Positions 27,127 to 36,137 of a stretch of 64,000 nt of DNA are shown here, one piece after another. The notes beneath the pieces are model-generated. The model searched no databases. It saw only the letters and a list, made by a program, of their open reading frames with translations, and had not been told where the DNA came from. A program made the position numbers and the translations under genes. The DNA lies in NCBI RefSeq assembly GCF_009827455.1, contig NZ_WTYZ01000001.1, positions 1 to 64,000 on the forward strand, written 5' to 3'. The stretch comes from Pontixanthobacter aestiaquae. GTDB taxonomy: Bacteria > Pseudomonadota > Alphaproteobacteria > Sphingomonadales > Sphingomonadaceae. The stretch's first letter is position 1; every line of letters starts with the position of its first letter.

Positions 27127-27801
27127 CTAGAACCGATAGGCGATACCGGCGCTGAGCACCCACGGGTCCAGCTTGTGCGTTGTTTCGATCACCGGCGCGC
27201 CGCCGATCGACCAGGTTGCATCGGTGTCGATGAAGTAACGCTTGGCATCGAGACTGACTGACGCACCGTTCTTGCCAACCGGAATGTCTACGCCGGCTTG
27301 CAAAGCGAAACCTAGCTCGTCCGACAAATCGAAATCCGTCACGCCCAATGCAACAGTCGCTGCGCCAGGATCCTCATCAAAGAAAATGAAATACGCCGGA
27401 CCCGCGCCGACATAAGGCTTTATCCCGCCATCGGTGTTGATGTGGTACTTCAGCGTGAAGGTCGCCGGGATCAGCCGTGCGTCGGAAACCAGCTCTGCTC
27501 CGGGCAGGCCGGTTACGCCATCGACATCGTGCTGTGTCACACAGCAGATCGTCTCGAGCGAGAGGTTGTCATTAAAAAAATATTCAATGGCGACCGTCGG
27601 TACGACATTGTTGTTCGCCGATGTCTGCGTGTTTGCCGGCAGGCCGACCGTGTCGGTACGGACGTCAGTGATTTTGCCATCGACCAACACCGCCGTACCG
27701 AGCAGTTTAACCTGTAGCGGACCTTTTTCTTCCTGTGCGGCAGCGGGAATACTCATTCCGGCAGCCAGGGCCACAGCTAAAGCGGAAGTTGCGATACGCA
27801 T
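27127..27801 (-). CDS. ompW: OmpW-family outer-membrane protein
   Basis: Small outer-membrane beta-barrel of 224 residues. Residues 1-22 are a signal peptide (ALAVALAAGMSIPAAAQ). The barrel contains the OmpW-type segments PTVAIEYFFNDNLSLETI, TLKYHINTDGGIKPYVGAGPAYFIFF and the C-terminal LDPWVLSAGIAYRF ending in Phe. OmpW forms a narrow hydrophobic channel and is often induced in low oxygen in other bacteria. It is divergent from ccoN and shares with it a 224-base upstream region carrying an FNR box, so co-regulation is plausible. It converges with the FNR-type regulator gene with 36 bases between the stops. Confidence 0.9.
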   Translation of the reverse strand: MRIATSALAVALAAGMSIPAAAQEEKGPLQVKLLGTAVLVDGKITDVRTDTVGLPANTQTSANNNVVPTVAIEYFFNDNLSLETICCVTQHDVDGVTGLPGAELVSDARLIPATFTLKYHINTDGGIKPYVGAGPAYFIFFDEDPGAATVALGVTDFDLSDELGFALQAGVDIPVGKNGASVSLDAKRYFIDTDATWSIGGAPVIETTHKLDPWVLSAGIAYRF

Positions 27802-27947
27802 TGTAATAAACTCCGCATCATAGTGGCGGCACAGCGCCGCCCAGGATCCTTATGATGCACAGGGGCGGTACCCGCAGCACCGGAAGCCAACATTGATCCA
27901 GCGCAAATTTCCCATGACATCGTGTCAATCCTGACAGAATTGGCTTT

Positions 27948-27961
27948 TTGACATAGATCAA
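27948..27961. promoter_or_regulatory. FNR box of the cbb3 oxidase operon
   Basis: TTGACATAGATCAA matches TTGAT-N4-ATCAA at nine of ten defined bases. It lies 65 bases before the ccoN ATG and in the shared upstream region of ompW. The adjacent FNR-type regulator has the matching recognition-helix pattern. Confidence 0.75.
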
Positions 27962-28025
27962 TGTTTGGCCGCTCGAATCCGGCCAAGGCCCCTTCCACAG
28001 TCTGCTTCAACGGGAAGGGAAGCTA

Positions 28026-29681
28026 ATGGAAAACGTCCTCATGCGGACGGGTGTGTGGTATCTACTGCTCATCCTCAGCGTGCTCGCAATCGCAGCCGCC
28101 GCAGATCAAGCCTTTGCAATCCAGATGACCATTGTCGCGATCGCGCTTTGCGTGGCGATATGGTTCACCGCGCGCAGTGCCAATGACGAGGCTGGCGCAA
28201 ACCGCGCACTTGCCGGGTCTGCCGATCCATCCCGTTATGATGATGATCCGGTGCGATGGGGCGTCATTGCAACGATGTTCTGGGGTCTCGCCGGGCTACT
28301 GGCAGGTTTGTTTATTGCGTTGCAGCTGGCGTATCCGGCGTTCAACATCGAACCCTATCTCAATTTCGGCCGTGTCCGGCCGCTCCATACATCCGCTGTA
28401 ATTTTTGCTTTCGGTGGCAATGCCCTGATCGCGACGTCCTTTTACGTCGTGCAGCGCACTTGTAGGGCGAGGCTTGCCTTCCCGGGCCTCGCCCGCTTTG
28501 TTTTCTGGGGCTACCAGCTGTTCATCGTGCTGGCCGCGTCAGGCTATCTCCTCGGCATCTCACAGGGGAAGGAATATGCCGAGCCTGAATGGTATGTCGA
28601 TTGGTGGCTGACCATAGTCTGGGTCTGTTACCTGATCGTCTTCGTGGCCACGATTGTGAAACGCAAAGAGCCGCATATCTATGTGGCAAACTGGTTCTAC
28701 CTGGCCTTCATAATCACCGTTGCGATGCTGCATGTCGTGAACAATCTGGACATGCCATACAGCCTTACCGGATCGACCAGCTATCCGCTGTTCGCCGGTG
28801 TCCAAGGCGCGCTTGTCCAGTGGTGGTATGGTCACAATGCGGTGGGCTTCTTCCTCACCGCCGGCTTCCTCGCGATGATGTATTACTTCGTGCCGAAACA
28901 GGCAGAGCGTCCGGTCTATTCCTATCGCCTGTCGATCATTCACTTCTGGTCGCTGATCTTCCTCTATATCTGGGCGGGTCCGCACCACCTTCACTACACT
29001 GCGCTGCCCGATTGGGCGCAGACCTTGGGCATGGTGTTCTCCATCATCCTGTGGATGCCCAGCTGGGGCGGCATGATCAACGGTCTGATGACGCTAAACG
29101 GCGCATGGGATAAAGTTCGCACTGACCCCATCATCCGGATGATGGTGCTCGCGCTAGCGTTCTACGGCATGAGCACATTTGAAGGGCCAATGCTGTCAAT
29201 CAAAGCCGTGAACAGCCTGTCGCATTATACCGACTGGACCATCGGCCACGTTCACTCCGGCGCACTCGGATGGAACGGCATGATCACGTTCGCCTGCGTC
29301 TATTATCTTGTGCCGCGTTTGTGGGGTAAAGAACGGCTTTATAGCCTACGCATGGTCAACTGGCACTTCTGGCTCGCCACGCTGGGGATTGTTTTCTACG
29401 CGGCCAGCTTGTGGGTTGCCGGCATCACGCAGGGCCTGATGTGGCGCGAATACGGGCTCGACGGATATCTGGTGAACAGCTTCGTCGACACCGTCTCGGC
29501 GATCCATCCAATGTATGTAATGCGTGCCTTTGGCGGCGGTCTCTACCTGATCGGAACGCTGATAATGAGTTACAACATCTGGGCTACGATAGCCGGCAAG
29601 AGGCGGGAGGAAGCTCCGATGAGTTATCCTGTCTACAACGCGGAAGCTGACCGTCCCGCCCTTCCTGCAACTGCGAATTGA
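28026..29681 (+). CDS. ccoN: cbb3-type cytochrome c oxidase subunit I
   Basis: Catalytic subunit of the cbb3 terminal oxidase, 551 residues, about 12 helices. It binds heme b and the heme b3-CuB centre and reduces oxygen with high affinity while pumping protons. The low-spin heme His lies in [15 protein letters not shown]. The CuB ligands are in [11 protein letters not shown] and [15 protein letters not shown], the cross-linked Tyr is probably in [14 protein letters not shown], and heme ligands are in [20 protein letters not shown] strong GGGAAGGGA precedes ATG 28026. It is the first gene of the operon ccoNOQP-ccoG-fixH-ccoIS, behind an FNR box. It is not fused to CcoO. Confidence 0.97.
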   Translation: MENVLMRTGVWYLLLILSVLAIAAAADQAFAIQMTIVAIALCVAIWFTARSANDEAGANRALAGSADPSRYDDDPVRWGVIATMFWGLAGLLAGLFIALQLAYPAFNIEPYLNFGRVRPLHTSAVIFAFGGNALIATSFYVVQRTCRARLAFPGLARFVFWGYQLFIVLAASGYLLGISQGKEYAEPEWYVDWWLTIVWVCYLIVFVATIVKRKEPHIYVANWFYLAFIITVAMLHVVNNLDMPYSLTGSTSYPLFAGVQGALVQWWYGHNAVGFFLTAGFLAMMYYFVPKQAERPVYSYRLSIIHFWSLIFLYIWAGPHHLHYTALPDWAQTLGMVFSIILWMPSWGGMINGLMTLNGAWDKVRTDPIIRMMVLALAFYGMSTFEGPMLSIKAVNSLSHYTDWTIGHVHSGALGWNGMITFACVYYLVPRLWGKERLYSLRMVNWHFWLATLGIVFYAASLWVAGITQGLMWREYGLDGYLVNSFVDTVSAIHPMYVMRAFGGGLYLIGTLIMSYNIWATIAGKRREEAPMSYPVYNAEADRPALPATAN

Positions 29682-29692
29682 GAGGCGAAACC

Positions 29693-30475
29693 ATGACAGA
29701 TACAGTCTCCCAAGAAGCTGCCGTTCAAGAACTACCGGCAAAGGGTCACAAGCGCATCGAACGCAATGTCACATTGCTGGCGGTGGGGGCTTTCCTGACC
29801 GTCGCAATTGGCGGCATCGTGGAAATCGCACCACTATTCTGGATCGACAATACCATCGAGAAAGTGGATGGTATGCGGCCCTATACTCCGCTGGAACAGG
29901 CCGGGCGGGATATCTATGTGCGTGAGGGGTGCTACACCTGTCACAGCCAGATGATCCGGCCGTTCCGCGACGAGGTGGAGCGCTATGGCCATTACAGCCT
30001 AGCCGCGGAAAGCATGTATGATCACCCTTTCCAATGGGGATCAAAACGGACCGGCCCGGACCTTGCCCGTGTGGGTGACCGCTATTCGGATGAATGGCAT
30101 GTCCAACATTTGAAGAACCCGCAATCGGTCGTGCCCGAGAGCATCATGCCATCCTATTCGTTCCTATCGGAGACACCGATCAAGTTCGAAGATCCGGCTG
30201 CCCGATTGACTGCGCTGCGGCGCGTTGGCGTGCCTTACACCGATGCCGATATCGAGAACGCGGAGCAGGATCTGCAAATACAGGCCAATCCGGATCTCTC
30301 TGCCGGCGATTTCCACGAGCGCTATCCAAAAACGCAAATTCGCGACTTCGACGGCAATCCGCAGCAAATCACCGAGATGGATGCATTGGTCGCCTATCTG
30401 CAAATGCTCGGCACACTGGTCGATGTGAATAGCGCCGCAGCCCAAGAGGAACTCGCGTCGGAGGCAGGCCGATGA
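29693..30475 (+). CDS. ccoO: cbb3 oxidase subunit II, mono-heme cytochrome c
   Basis: Membrane-anchored c-type cytochrome of 260 residues. One N-terminal helix (about 27-50) is followed by a periplasmic domain with a single heme site, GCYTCH (Cys80, Cys83, His84), and the CcoO hallmarks [18 protein letters not shown] and [13 protein letters not shown] distal Met ligand is in SIMPSYSFL. It passes electrons from CcoP toward the CcoN hemes. ATG 29693 follows GAGAGGCG and starts 11 bases after the ccoN stop; it overlaps ccoQ by 4 bases. Confidence 0.96.
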   Translation: MTDTVSQEAAVQELPAKGHKRIERNVTLLAVGAFLTVAIGGIVEIAPLFWIDNTIEKVDGMRPYTPLEQAGRDIYVREGCYTCHSQMIRPFRDEVERYGHYSLAAESMYDHPFQWGSKRTGPDLARVGDRYSDEWHVQHLKNPQSVVPESIMPSYSFLSETPIKFEDPAARLTALRRVGVPYTDADIENAEQDLQIQANPDLSAGDFHERYPKTQIRDFDGNPQQITEMDALVAYLQMLGTLVDVNSAAAQEELASEAGR

Positions 30476-30645
30476 CCCAGCATTCGACCTACGAATTCCT
30501 CCGTCAGTTGGCGGACAGTTGGGGCCTGTTGGCCATGCTCCTCTCGTTCCTTGTGCTGATCTTATGGCCATTCCGCCCAGGTGCCAAGCAACGCAATCAC
30601 GAAGCGGCAACGGCAATCTTCGAGGATCACGATCATGGCGAATAA
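30472..30645 (+). CDS. ccoQ: cbb3 oxidase assembly/stability subunit CcoQ
   Basis: Small membrane protein of 57 residues ([10 protein letters not shown]...). It has one transmembrane helix (about 16-33) ending in the LWPF sequence typical of CcoQ and a short charged cytoplasmic tail rich in His/Asp/Glu. CcoQ stabilises the cbb3 complex, especially CcoP association. Its ATG overlaps the ccoO stop (ATGA) and its end overlaps ccoP by 11 bases, which fixes its place in the operon. Confidence 0.93.
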   Translation: MTQHSTYEFLRQLADSWGLLAMLLSFLVLILWPFRPGAKQRNHEAATAIFEDHDHGE

Positions 30646-31573
30646 GCAAGATAACGCCGCGAATGAGCAGGCGCGTGTTGACGAGGCGACCGGAACCGAA
30701 TTTGTCGGCCACGAGTGGGACGGCATTGAAGAGCTCGATACGCCCATGCCGCGCTGGTGGGTGTGGAGCTTCTACGCCACTATCGTCTGGGGCATCGTCT
30801 ATGTAATCCTCTATCCGGCATGGCCGATGATCGAAAAAGGTACTGAGGGCGTGCTCGGCTGGAGCAGCCGCGGACAATTTGCAGAAGAAATGCAGGCAGA
30901 AGAAGCGCGCCGCGCGCCGTTAATGGCCGCACTGGCCCGTATTCCGATCGAGCGACTGCCCGAAAATAGTGAGCAAATGCGCGCTGCGATTGCAGGTGGT
31001 GCGGCCGCTTTCAAAGTGAACTGTGTCCAATGCCATGGCGCAGGTGCTGCGGGGAGCAAAGGCTATCCCAACCTCAACGATGATGACTGGATTTGGGGCG
31101 GCGATCTGAAAGCCATCGAATACACTTTGACTCATGGCATCCGCTGGTCCGGATCGGATGAGACCCGGCTCAGTTACATGCCTGCATTCGGACGTGATGG
31201 AATGCTGACCCGCGATCAGATATCCGATGTCACGTCACATGTGTTGTCATTGTCCGGAAACAGCGAACCAAATGCCAACGGCGCAGCGATTTACGATACG
31301 CAATGTGCATTCTGTCATCAGCCATCTGCAACCGGCAACCGCGATCTGGGAGCGCCCAATCTGGCAGACGCAATCTGGCTCTATGGCGGAAGCCGAGCAG
31401 AGGTCGAGCAACAGATCTACAACCCGGCACATGGTGCGATGCCAGGCTGGAAAGACCGGTTGAACCCGGTGACGATCAAGATGCTGGCAGCCTACATCCA
31501 CTCGCGCGGCGGCGGCGAAGACTTTGTCGAAGTCGCGGCTGATCCCGAGGTTCAAGTCGATGAGCAACCCTAA
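30635..31573 (+). CDS. ccoP: cbb3 oxidase subunit III, di-heme cytochrome c
   Basis: Di-heme cytochrome subunit of 312 residues. The N-terminal part carries the CcoP signature HEWDGIEELDTPMPRWWVWSF leading into a transmembrane helix (about 41-62). Two heme c sites follow: CVQCH (130-134) and CAFCH (224-228). Axial Met candidates lie in SYMPAFG and GAMPGW. It accepts electrons from soluble or anchored cytochrome c. ATG 30635 is used because the family N-terminus begins there; an in-frame ATG lies 54 bases earlier inside ccoQ. The gene overlaps ccoG by 14 bases. Confidence 0.96.
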   Translation: MANKQDNAANEQARVDEATGTEFVGHEWDGIEELDTPMPRWWVWSFYATIVWGIVYVILYPAWPMIEKGTEGVLGWSSRGQFAEEMQAEEARRAPLMAALARIPIERLPENSEQMRAAIAGGAAAFKVNCVQCHGAGAAGSKGYPNLNDDDWIWGGDLKAIEYTLTHGIRWSGSDETRLSYMPAFGRDGMLTRDQISDVTSHVLSLSGNSEPNANGAAIYDTQCAFCHQPSATGNRDLGAPNLADAIWLYGGSRAEVEQQIYNPAHGAMPGWKDRLNPVTIKMLAAYIHSRGGGEDFVEVAADPEVQVDEQP

Positions 31574-33041
31574 CGCAGTCGACTGGACAAAGCCGCAACA
31601 GCTCAAACCGCCGGAACCAGGACCGCTCTACGAAAAGCGGAAGGCTGTCCATCCGCAGCGGATCGACGGGACCTTTCGGCGATTCAAGTGGCTGGTGATG
31701 TTGGTTACTTTGGGGGTTTATTACATTACTCCGTGGATCCGCTGGGATCGCGGCCCCTACGCACCCGATCAGGCGGTCCTGATCGATCTGGCGAACCGCC
31801 GATTCTACATGTTCAATATCGAAATTTGGCCCCACGAATTTTACTTCGTGGCCGGGATGCTTATCATGGCGGGCATCGGCCTGTTTCTGGTGACCAGTGC
31901 GGTCGGTAGAGCGTGGTGCGGATATAGCTGCCCGCAAACCGTATGGACCGACGTGTTCCAGCATATCGATCGCTTCGTCGATGGCGACCGGAATGCGCGG
32001 ATGCGTCTCGATAAGGCGCCATGGGGCCCCAAAAAAATTGCGCGGCGCAGCTTCAAGTGGATGATCTATCTGATCATCAGTTTCTGGACTGGCGGCGCAT
32101 GGATCATGTATTTCGCCGACGCACCTACCTTGACCGTTGATTTCTGGACCGGCCAAGCAGCGGGCGTAGCCTACGCAACAGTTGCGATCCTGACCGCTAC
32201 GACATTCATCCTTGGCGGATTTCTGCGCGAGCAGGTCTGCATCTATATGTGTCCATGGCCGCGCATTCAGACGGCGATGCTCGACGAGAAATCGCTAATA
32301 GTCACATACAAGGACTGGCGCGGCGAGAAACGTGGAAGCTTAAAAAAAGCGCTGAAAAGCCCGGAAGAATTCGGTGATTGTATCGATTGCAATCAATGTG
32401 TCGCAGTGTGCCCTACCGGTGTAGATATCCGCGAAGGCGCGCAGATTGGCTGTATCACCTGCGCATTGTGCATCGATGCCTGCGACCGTGTAATGGACGA
32501 GATCGGCAAGCCGCGTGGTCTGATCGATTATGCGACTATGGAAGATTGCGAGCATGAGGCTGCAGGCGGCGAACCGCGACCAATCGCAAAAACCCTCTTC
32601 CGGCCGCGCACACTAATCTATTTCGCCATCTGGGGCGCTATCGGCGCGGCGATGCTGTTTGCACTGGGCGTGCGTTCGCATACCGAGTTGACGGTCGAGC
32701 AGGACCGGAACCCGCCCTTCATGTTGATGAGCAATGGCAGCGTCCGCAATGCGTACACTGTGCGGCTACGCAACATGGAAAGCCGACCGCGCGATATGGA
32801 AATTGCAATCAAGGGTCTGGAAGGCGGCACAATGTGGAGTGACGACATCCCGCAATCGGAAGCCGCGCGTTCGCTGGTCCGTGAAGTTGCCCCCGATGCT
32901 ACGCGGATCGTGCGCCTATACGTTGTCGCGCCGCAGCAAACACCCTCGCAATCCTTCACCCTGACCGTCACTTCGCAAGACGAACAACAAGAGCAAGACA
33001 GCAGCGAAGTTCGCTTTGAAGCACCCGGAGAGCAATCATGA
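31560..33041 (+). CDS. ccoG: Cytochrome oxidase assembly ferredoxin CcoG/RdxA/FixG
   Basis: Polyferredoxin-like membrane protein of 493 residues, needed for copper delivery to the cbb3 oxidase. After several N-terminal helices, WCGYSCPQTVW and CMCPWPRIQ-type segments (YMCPWPRIQ) precede a ferredoxin region with CIDCNQCVAVCP and CITCALCIDACD, eight Cys for two [4Fe-4S] clusters. After a further helix, a C-terminal periplasmic immunoglobulin-like domain (IG_CcoG) starts near PPFMLMSNGSVRNAYTVRL. The start ATG 31560 lies inside the end of ccoP; longer in-frame starts add unlike residues. It overlaps fixH by 4 bases. Confidence 0.95.
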   Translation: MSNPNAVDWTKPQQLKPPEPGPLYEKRKAVHPQRIDGTFRRFKWLVMLVTLGVYYITPWIRWDRGPYAPDQAVLIDLANRRFYMFNIEIWPHEFYFVAGMLIMAGIGLFLVTSAVGRAWCGYSCPQTVWTDVFQHIDRFVDGDRNARMRLDKAPWGPKKIARRSFKWMIYLIISFWTGGAWIMYFADAPTLTVDFWTGQAAGVAYATVAILTATTFILGGFLREQVCIYMCPWPRIQTAMLDEKSLIVTYKDWRGEKRGSLKKALKSPEEFGDCIDCNQCVAVCPTGVDIREGAQIGCITCALCIDACDRVMDEIGKPRGLIDYATMEDCEHEAAGGEPRPIAKTLFRPRTLIYFAIWGAIGAAMLFALGVRSHTELTVEQDRNPPFMLMSNGSVRNAYTVRLRNMESRPRDMEIAIKGLEGGTMWSDDIPQSEAARSLVREVAPDATRIVRLYVVAPQQTPSQSFTLTVTSQDEQQEQDSSEVRFEAPGEQS

Positions 33042-33517
33042 CCCAGAACTCACCCGCAACAGGACGGACCAAGCCTTTCACCGGCCGCCATGCTACGCTG
33101 ATATTGGTGCTTTTCTTCGGAACGGTAGCGGCAGTGAACTTCACCATGGCCAGCTATGCCACATCGACATTCGGCGGCGTCGTGGTGGAGAATTCATACG
33201 TTGCCAGTCAAGAATTCAATGAGTGGCTGGACAAAGCCGAGGAGCAAAAAGCGTTGGGTTGGACAGTCACGCAAGACTGGCGTGAAGATGGACATGTGGA
33301 GGTGTTACTATCCAATGTCCCGGCTGAGGCAGTGGTAAGTGCTATCGCAAGACATCCATTGGGCCGGGAGGCGGATATCGCTCTGCGCTTTAGCCGCGCC
33401 GAAGGGGACATCACCCGCTTTGTTTCCGATACTCCTTTGCCCACTGGCCGCTGGATTATTCGGACACAGGTAGATGCCGGTGGAAATCTGTGGCGCGGCG
33501 AGGAGCATATTCGATGA
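33038..33517 (+). CDS. fixH: FixH/CcoH cbb3 assembly protein
   Basis: Membrane-anchored periplasmic protein of 159 residues. A transmembrane helix (about 18-40) follows a Gly/Arg-rich start (FTGRHATLILVLFFGTVAAVN), the standard FixH/CcoH N-terminus. SYVASQEFNEWLDKAEEQKALGW is the conserved periplasmic block. FixH interacts with CcoP/CcoN and with the copper ATPase during assembly of the oxidase. It overlaps ccoG and ccoI by 4 bases at each end. Confidence 0.93.
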   Translation: MTQNSPATGRTKPFTGRHATLILVLFFGTVAAVNFTMASYATSTFGGVVVENSYVASQEFNEWLDKAEEQKALGWTVTQDWREDGHVEVLLSNVPAEAVVSAIARHPLGREADIALRFSRAEGDITRFVSDTPLPTGRWIIRTQVDAGGNLWRGEEHIR

Positions 33518-35658
33518 GAGCCCGCTCCACCCCTATTGATGACAATGACGCTGAGCGGAGCGGTGAAACCATACTGGCCGTACCTGCCATGCACTGCGCC
33601 GGGTGCATGAGTAAAATCGAACGCGGCCTCGCGGATGTCACTGGTATAGAAACAGCGCGCGTCAATCTGTCATCGCGGCTGGTTCGCGTGTCGCATGTTG
33701 AAAGTTTAGGCGAGCATGAGCTGGTTGAGGCGCTTGCCCAGCTGGGTTTCGAGGCCCAGCCGCGCAGTTCCGATATTGCACGACCGGTCTCTGCCGTCAG
33801 GCCGCTGCTGGCACCGCTCGCCGTGGCGGGTTTCGCTGCCATGAATGTGATGCTGCTATCAGTCAGCGTCTGGTCCGGTGCCGATGGCAGCACACGCAGC
33901 TTGTTCCACTGGTTATCCGCACTGATTGCAATTCCCGCGATCGCCTATGCGGGGCAGCCCTTCTTCCGCTCGGCTTGGAAAGTGCTGCGCCATGGCCGGA
34001 CCAATATGGATGTGCCGATTTCGATCGGTGTAATCGTGGCCACTTGCCTGAGCCTTTACGAGACGATCAACGCCGGCGAGCATGCTTGGTTTGACGGTGC
34101 GCTGATGCTGCTAACATTCCTGCTAGCTGGCCGCGTTCTTGATGCGATGATGCGAGACAAGGCACGATCAGGCGTAGATGCTTTGCTCAGCCAAGCAGCA
34201 TCCGGAGCTTTGGTGGTCAGCAAGGATGATATGGTCGAATGGACGTCGGCACGCGATATCGAAGTGGGAATGGTCATGCGCGTCGCAAGCGGTGAGCGCC
34301 TTGCTGCCGATGGCGTCGTTCTTTCGGGCTGCAGCACGTTTGATCGCTCGCTCCTGACCGGAGAAACAACACCTGTTGCGGCAGGCAAGGGTGACGCAGT
34401 GCTGGCAGGTACGCTCAATCTCGGTAGTCCGGTCGATGTCACGGTTACCGAAACCGGTGGAGGGACCACTCTCGCCGAAATCGCACGATTGATGGAAGCG
34501 TCCACTCAAAACCGCTCCCGCTATGTTCGGATCGCAGACCGGGCAGCGCGGCTTTACGCACCGGCAGTCCATTTGCTGTCCGCTCTCACTGTGATCGGCT
34601 GGTTGATCGCCGGAGCAACATTGTACGAAGCGCTCGTGATCGGCGTGGCGGTATTGATCATAACCTGTCCCTGCGCCTTGGGATTGGCGGTTCCCGTCGC
34701 TCAGGTGGTTGCAAGCGGCGCGTTGATGCGTGCGGGCGTGATGGTGAAGGACGGTTCGGCGATGGAGCGGCTGGCTTCGACTGATCGCGCACTGCTCGAC
34801 AAAACCGGCACATTGACGGTGGGACGCCCCGTCCCCGACCCCCAATTAATCGACGCGCTTGATACGGCAGAGGCCGCGATTGCCTTGGCTCTGGCCTCCA
34901 ACAGCCGCCACCCATTGTCGCGCGCATTGGTCGCGGCTCTGGCTGCGCGCGGAGTTCAAGCGGCGCAATTAGACGGTGTTGACGAGAGACCAGGAGAAGG
35001 CGTGTTCGGCAAACTTGGAGAATCCGAGGTCTCTCTGCGCCGTCCTGACAATTCGGGCACAGCCGCTGGCGGCATGGCCGTCATTCTGGATATCACTCCG
35101 CATCCGACACGGATGATCCGGTTTGCCGACCGGATTAGGCCAGATGCCAGTGCCGCGCTCAATCAGCTAAGGCAGATGGGTGTGGAAACCAGCATTCTAT
35201 CAGGCGACAATGCCGAGGCCGTCTGCGCGGTTGCCCGCGAGACCGGTTTGATGGCGCAAGCGAACGCCTCACCCGCTGACAAGCAAGATGCAATTGCACG
35301 ACAGCGCGCCGCCGGTCACCGAGTGCTTATGGTCGGCGACGGGCTCAATGATGGCCCCGCTCTCGCTGCCGCCGATGCTTCGATGGCACCTGGTTCGGCA
35401 AGCGATGTCGGGCTGCATGCGGCGGACTTTGTTTTCATGCAGGACACCCTGCTCGCTATACCCAAAGCGGTGCGCGCCAGCCGCGCGACCATGCGTGTTG
35501 TCAAACAGAATTTCGCATTGGCAATCGGATACAATGTGCTGGCTGTACCGCTCGCCATTGCCGGCCTGGTTACTCCGTTAATCGCAGCGGTGGCCATGTC
35601 AGCAAGCTCGCTGATTGTGGTCGCCAACTCGCTTCGCCTGACAAGAGCGGCCAAATGA
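33514..35658 (+). CDS. ccoI: Copper-translocating P1B ATPase for cbb3 maturation (CcoI/FixI)
   Basis: P1B-type ATPase of 714 residues that exports Cu(I) for insertion into the CuB site of the oxidase. A heavy-metal-associated domain at the N-terminus has AMHCAGC (Cys28, Cys31). The membrane metal site CPC is at 385-387, the phosphorylation motif DKTGT at 429-433, the phosphatase motif TGETTPV near 282, and the hinge GDGLNDGPAL near 610. ATG 33514 overlaps the fixH stop; a start 24 bases upstream is less likely. It is followed by ccoS with a 4-base overlap. Confidence 0.95.
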   Translation: MRARSTPIDDNDAERSGETILAVPAMHCAGCMSKIERGLADVTGIETARVNLSSRLVRVSHVESLGEHELVEALAQLGFEAQPRSSDIARPVSAVRPLLAPLAVAGFAAMNVMLLSVSVWSGADGSTRSLFHWLSALIAIPAIAYAGQPFFRSAWKVLRHGRTNMDVPISIGVIVATCLSLYETINAGEHAWFDGALMLLTFLLAGRVLDAMMRDKARSGVDALLSQAASGALVVSKDDMVEWTSARDIEVGMVMRVASGERLAADGVVLSGCSTFDRSLLTGETTPVAAGKGDAVLAGTLNLGSPVDVTVTETGGGTTLAEIARLMEASTQNRSRYVRIADRAARLYAPAVHLLSALTVIGWLIAGATLYEALVIGVAVLIITCPCALGLAVPVAQVVASGALMRAGVMVKDGSAMERLASTDRALLDKTGTLTVGRPVPDPQLIDALDTAEAAIALALASNSRHPLSRALVAALAARGVQAAQLDGVDERPGEGVFGKLGESEVSLRRPDNSGTAAGGMAVILDITPHPTRMIRFADRIRPDASAALNQLRQMGVETSILSGDNAEAVCAVARETGLMAQANASPADKQDAIARQRAAGHRVLMVGDGLNDGPALAAADASMAPGSASDVGLHAADFVFMQDTLLAIPKAVRASRATMRVVKQNFALAIGYNVLAVPLAIAGLVTPLIAAVAMSASSLIVVANSLRLTRAAK

Positions 35659-35804
35659 CCGGCCTCGCACTCCTGATCCCCGTCGCTCTGGGCCTTGGTC
35701 TGGCCGGCTTGATCGCCTTTTTTTGGGCGCTTCGCAGCGGACAGTTTGACGACCCCGAAGGCGCAGCCAACCGGATACTGATCGACGAGGAGGATGAGGC
35801 ATGA
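35655..35804 (+). CDS. ccoS: cbb3 oxidase maturation protein CcoS
   Basis: Protein of 49 residues: one membrane helix (LIPVALGLGLAGLIAFFWAL) followed by SGQFDDPEGAANRIL, the hallmark of CcoS (helix, then G-Q-F-D-D-P-E-G-A-A), and an acidic tail. CcoS is needed for cofactor insertion into the oxidase. Both ends overlap neighbours by 4 bases (ATGA), so it is translationally coupled to ccoI and to the small gene that follows. Confidence 0.94.
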   Translation: MTGLALLIPVALGLGLAGLIAFFWALRSGQFDDPEGAANRILIDEEDEA

Positions 35805-36022
35805 GCCTAAGTGGCAGCATGATCGCCCTGGCGGCGATGGTCCCGGCAGCGCTCAACCCATCGCTGGTAGTTGAAGAAAAGGCCCTTATCGCGCAAATTT
35901 GCGGTTCGGGCGAGAGCGCTGTGATCCGACTTGGCCCGCCAGACCTGCCGGCTACCGTGCCCGCCATGTGCTGCGCCAAAGGCTGCCATGGGAAGCGCGA
36001 GCATAAACCCGAGAAGGTCTAA
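35801..36022 (+). CDS. Small cysteine-bearing protein at end of cco operon
   Basis: Protein of 73 residues that I do not recognise. Its ATG overlaps the ccoS stop, so it is part of the oxidase operon. It has a weakly hydrophobic N-terminus (MIALAAMVPAALNPS), one internal Cys (AQICGSG), a Pro-rich linker (GPPDLPATVP) and a C-terminal MCCAKGCHGKRE cluster with three Cys and one His, followed by a basic tail. The CCxxxCH cluster could bind a metal such as copper or a redox partner. Overlapping placement after ccoS argues that it is real and perhaps serves oxidase assembly. The role is inference. Confidence 0.65.
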   Translation: MSLSGSMIALAAMVPAALNPSLVVEEKALIAQICGSGESAVIRLGPPDLPATVPAMCCAKGCHGKREHKPEKV

Positions 36023-36137
36023 ATGTGGCATGACGGTCTGACGCGATTGCTGCCGCACTGACCGAAACAACGATTGCGGGATTGACGGCGAGCACCCTGC
36101 CCCGCAACACGGCGCGAAACGCAGATAAGAGGTTTCG

